Positions 5,602 to 7,932 of a stretch of 7,932 nucleotides of DNA are shown one piece after another (the stretch's first letter is position 1; the number at the start of each line of letters is the position of its first letter). The notes under the pieces are model-generated. The model worked only from the letters and a program-made list of their open reading frames with translations. It searched no databases and had not been told where the DNA came from. Position numbers and translations under genes: made by a program. Source of the DNA: Alphaproteobacteria bacterium (GTDB taxonomy: Bacteria; Pseudomonadota; Alphaproteobacteria; UBA2136; UBA6156); contig JAIXXE010000172.1 of NCBI GenBank assembly GCA_027490875.1, forward strand, positions 1-7,932, given 5' to 3'.

Positions 5602-6324
5602 TTAGGCGGCGGCCAATTGGTGTTCCAGCCCCGCCAAGTAGGCCTGCACCAAACGGGTGCGCGACGCCAGCCTTGCCTGGCCCCAATGGCCAGCCAGCAT
5701 GCGCTCAATCAGGGTGCCGGTCAGGCGCAGTGCGGCCTGGCAGTCCTCGTGCTCGGTGGCCACCGGCCCGCCCCAACAGTGGGGCAAGGCCAGCAGGCGT
5801 GGCTCATAACCACGCGCCACCGCGCGCGGTACGCTGCGCAGGCTTACCGGCGAAACATACGCCAGTTCCGACCCCTGCGCGCAGGGCACCGGGTGGTGTA
5901 GCTGCAAGCCATAGCCGACCTGCTCCAGCACCACGCGTTCAAAGCCCGCATAGGCCCGCCAGCCCATATCGCTGGCTAAAAAGCTCTCCAGCACGTCAGC
6001 CACCATGGGGTAAGGGTGGCCTTCGGGCAGCAAGGTGGCCAGCAGGTCAGCGGCGGCGGTAAGGGCCACGGCGGCCCGTGGGTGGCCCATCCAGAGGGCC
6101 GCACGGCTGCGCTGAAGTTCCAGCGTCAAGGTGCCAAGTTGGCTTTCCAGGCGGCGCTGATGGAGGTACTCAAGGCTATTAAGCACTTGCAGTTCGGCCA
6201 TTTTGGGGCGCTTAAGCAACCCGCGTATCACCCCAAACTCGGGGCAAAACAGGGTTGCCACCATGCCGCCTTCGCCCCATGGCTTGGCATGCAGCAGCAC
6301 CCCAACCCCTGCTTGACGTGGCAT
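5602..6324 (-). CDS. recO: DNA repair protein RecO
   Basis: RecO acts with RecR (and RecF) to load RecA on SSB-coated single strands at gaps in recombinational repair. The 240-residue length is normal. The N-terminal OB-fold region (about 1-75) shows GVGVLLHAKPWGEGG (6-20) and FGVIRGLLK (30-38), which fits the family's 'LVTVFT...G...GLAKG' pattern. The helical C-terminal part carries FERVVLEQVGYGLQL (128-142), then C148, then ELAYVSPVS (153-161) and ALPHC (179-183), an order typical of alphaproteobacterial RecO. The four-cysteine zinc finger of some RecO proteins is not complete. The ATG at 6324 has only a weak, distant GGAG upstream. It lies 25 bp after the HD-GYP-like gene on the same strand, with no terminator or clear promoter between them, so the two probably form an operon. 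No obvious terminator follows. Confidence 0.92.
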   Translation of the reverse strand: MPRQAGVGVLLHAKPWGEGGMVATLFCPEFGVIRGLLKRPKMAELQVLNSLEYLHQRRLESQLGTLTLELQRSRAALWMGHPRAAVALTAAADLLATLLPEGHPYPMVADVLESFLASDMGWRAYAGFERVVLEQVGYGLQLHHPVPCAQGSELAYVSPVSLRSVPRAVARGYEPRLLALPHCWGGPVATEHEDCQAALRLTGTLIERMLAGHWGQARLASRTRLVQAYLAGLEHQLAAA

Positions 6325-6349
6325 GACGTGCTTGCTCCAGCTGCCTTTT

Positions 6350-7924
6350 TTAGCGCGCGACAGCCCGCAGCGTGGCCAGTACGTCTGGGTCGAAGGCGCC
6401 TGTGGTCATGAGCTTCAAGGCTTCGGCTTTGGTGAGGGCCTTGCGGTGGGCGCGATCGGCGGTCATGGCAGCGAAGGCATCGGCAGCGCCCAGCACCTTG
6501 GCCATGCGGTGCATTTGGTGGCCCAGCAGTTGGCGTGGGTAGCCACTGCCATCCACCCGCTCGTACATCTGAACGATGACGGGCACAATCGGCAGGTCGA
6601 AATCCAGGTCGCCTAAAATGGTTAAGGCCTGATTGATATGCTGTTGCAGGGCAGCACGTTCGGCCGTGCTGAACGAGCCTTTTTGGCCCAGCATCTGGTT
6701 AGGCACCAACAGACGCCCTACGGCGGCTAACTGCGCAGCATAGTACAGCGTAGCCCGTTCGCCCACGCTTAGCCGGAGCGCGTTGCTCATGGCCAAGGCC
6801 AGGCGCGCCACCCGCTGGTGATGCCCGGCCAAGTAGGGGTCGCGGGCTTCCACCACCCGCACCATGGCATCCATGGTTTGGCCCAGCAATTTCACGCGGG
6901 TCGTATTGCGCTGGCCCATCAGGTGTAAAATCAACGCCAGCATCAAGGCACCCAGCATGGCGGCCAACAGGCCAACCACGGCATAAAGGCCGGGTTTGTA
7001 AAGGTCGAGCAACGCCAACGCGTCATTGGCTCGATACTCCTGCAACAGAGCCAGCGGGGTGCCTGCTACGGGTAGAATCGCTGCAAACACGGCTTCACCA
7101 TCGATGGGGCTGTTTAACACCACGCGGCTGCCCTCGGCCTTGCCGATAAGGTCGGTCAGCGCCACCGGTACCGTGGCCATGCTGGTGCGTCCTATCAGCT
7201 GCGTGCCGCTGCCTGCGGCCTGCATCAAGGCGGTACGTTCTCCAACGCGGTCCAGCGGCGTGGCCTGTACCAGTTCGGCCAACGCGGGCCCTACGGGGAC
7301 TGTCATCCACAGCACCCCTAATACGGCTGGGGTACCGGGTACGTTGCCTTGTTGGGCGATGATGGGCCTTAGAATATCCATGACGGGGCCAACGCCTGCA
7401 GCCATCCGGATGGGCAACATAGTGCCACGCGCCTGCTGCACCACCTGCTGCACAGCACCCTGGGCAGCCGCAAGATTGGCCGGAAGCGGGCCGTTGCCCA
7501 AGACAATCTGGCCGCTGCGTTGCAAGATATGGGCGGCGACCTGACCATGGCGTTGGGTCAAATCTTCCAGCAGCTGCTGAATGTAAGGGGTTTGAGCGCG
7601 TACCACGCCAATCAGGCTGCGGTCGCTTAAGCCGCCCACACGGTCAGCCAGCCACAGGCGCGTAATATCGGCGCCGGCGATATTATCGGCCAGGCGGTTA
7701 TGGCTGTTGGCCCAAGCAGCCACTAAAATGCTGCGATTTTGCCCCTGCAGGGCCACGCGGGTGGCGGTTTCATCCACCAACTGGCTTAACCGTTGGCTTA
7801 CCAGCAGCTGGGCGGCCAACAGCCCCCCCACCAACACAGCCAACAGCACCAACAGCAACCAGCCCACAAAGGGCTTAACCTGGACTGCCCCACGGTATTG
7901 GGCTGGGTTAAGGTTGGGTGCCAA
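6350..7924 (-). CDS. Membrane-anchored degenerate HD-GYP domain protein, start uncertain at the window edge
   Basis: HD-GYP enzymes hydrolyse cyclic di-GMP. The product has a short cytoplasmic N-terminus, membrane segment 1 (about 20-42), a presumed periplasmic region (about 43-308) with no motif I can name firmly (Cache-like at best), membrane segment 2 (about 311-337), and a cytoplasmic HD-GYP-like domain (345-524). Family landmarks are GHHQRVARLALAMS (367-380), QQHINQALTIL (427-437), ERVDGSGYP (455-463) and AADAFAAMTADR (480-491). Key residues are missing: the usual LHDIGK is LAAVGR (399-404), so the HD pair is A400-A401, and the usual HHER is MYER (453-456). H368, H429 and D482 remain. 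The protein is therefore probably a non-catalytic sensor or scaffold. The first start codon in the window is a TTG at 7924 and no stop lies upstream before the edge, so the true start may be outside; the nearest ATG is only at codon 169. Confidence 0.85.
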   Translation of the reverse strand: MAPNLNPAQYRGAVQVKPFVGWLLLVLLAVLVGGLLAAQLLVSQRLSQLVDETATRVALQGQNRSILVAAWANSHNRLADNIAGADITRLWLADRVGGLSDRSLIGVVRAQTPYIQQLLEDLTQRHGQVAAHILQRSGQIVLGNGPLPANLAAAQGAVQQVVQQARGTMLPIRMAAGVGPVMDILRPIIAQQGNVPGTPAVLGVLWMTVPVGPALAELVQATPLDRVGERTALMQAAGSGTQLIGRTSMATVPVALTDLIGKAEGSRVVLNSPIDGEAVFAAILPVAGTPLALLQEYRANDALALLDLYKPGLYAVVGLLAAMLGALMLALILHLMGQRNTTRVKLLGQTMDAMVRVVEARDPYLAGHHQRVARLALAMSNALRLSVGERATLYYAAQLAAVGRLLVPNQMLGQKGSFSTAERAALQQHINQALTILGDLDFDLPIVPVIVQMYERVDGSGYPRQLLGHQMHRMAKVLGAADAFAAMTADRAHRKALTKAEALKLMTTGAFDPDVLATLRAVAR

Positions 7925-7932
7925 GTTAGGCA

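Noticed and set aside
5505..6062. Plus-strand frame of 185 codons opposite recO
   Set aside because: The product is proline-, arginine- and alanine-rich without motifs; RecO on the other strand explains the region.
7026..7544. Plus-strand frame of 172 codons opposite the HD-GYP-like gene
   Set aside because: It is a shadow frame rich in Ala, Ser and Cys; the minus frame has membrane segments and HD-GYP landmarks.

Overview
The window is a GC-rich, gene-dense piece of a bacterial chromosome, most likely from an alphaproteobacterium or a close relative. The evidence is the protein relationships (S4, RecO and XerC all look alphaproteobacterial), the divergent arrangement of priA against a DUF484-xerC pair, and rpsD standing alone rather than in the alpha ribosomal-protein operon. 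There are seven protein-coding genes, no rRNA or tRNA, no insertion sequence and no CRISPR array. Two genes run to or near a window edge: priA loses its C-terminus at base 1, and the HD-GYP-like gene begins at or beyond the right edge.

Layout. Bases 1-1818 (minus) encode the replication-restart helicase PriA; the frame is open for 606 codons and leaves the window. A 202-bp divergent spacer with palindromic structure separates it from a plus-strand pair, a DUF484 protein (2021-2767) and the tyrosine recombinase XerC (2771-3715), 3 bp apart and surely co-transcribed. Converging on xerC is a minus-strand gene (3800-4609) for a protein that matches only the N-terminal half of DapD. It has its own candidate promoter, a roughly 110-nt leader that folds well on paper, and a terminator. 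Next come rpsD (4792-5439, minus) with a near-consensus promoter and a 14-bp-stem terminator, recO (5602-6324, minus), and a membrane-anchored HD-GYP-like protein (6350 to about 7924, minus) that probably shares a transcript with recO.

Functional theme. PriA, RecO and XerC are genome-maintenance proteins (fork restart, recombinational repair, chromosome-dimer resolution), rpsD is translational housekeeping, and the HD-GYP-like protein is probably a signalling protein.

Most unusual points: (1) a stand-alone DapD N-terminal domain with no acyltransferase beta-helix domain, compositionally unlike its neighbours; (2) the structured leader RNA in front of it; (3) an HD-GYP domain that has lost its HD metal-binding pair and the later HH pair but keeps GYP; (4) a PriA that appears to have lost the winged-helix domain. 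I did not find a clearly new multi-gene system; the best candidate for something undescribed is the dapD-like gene together with its leader.
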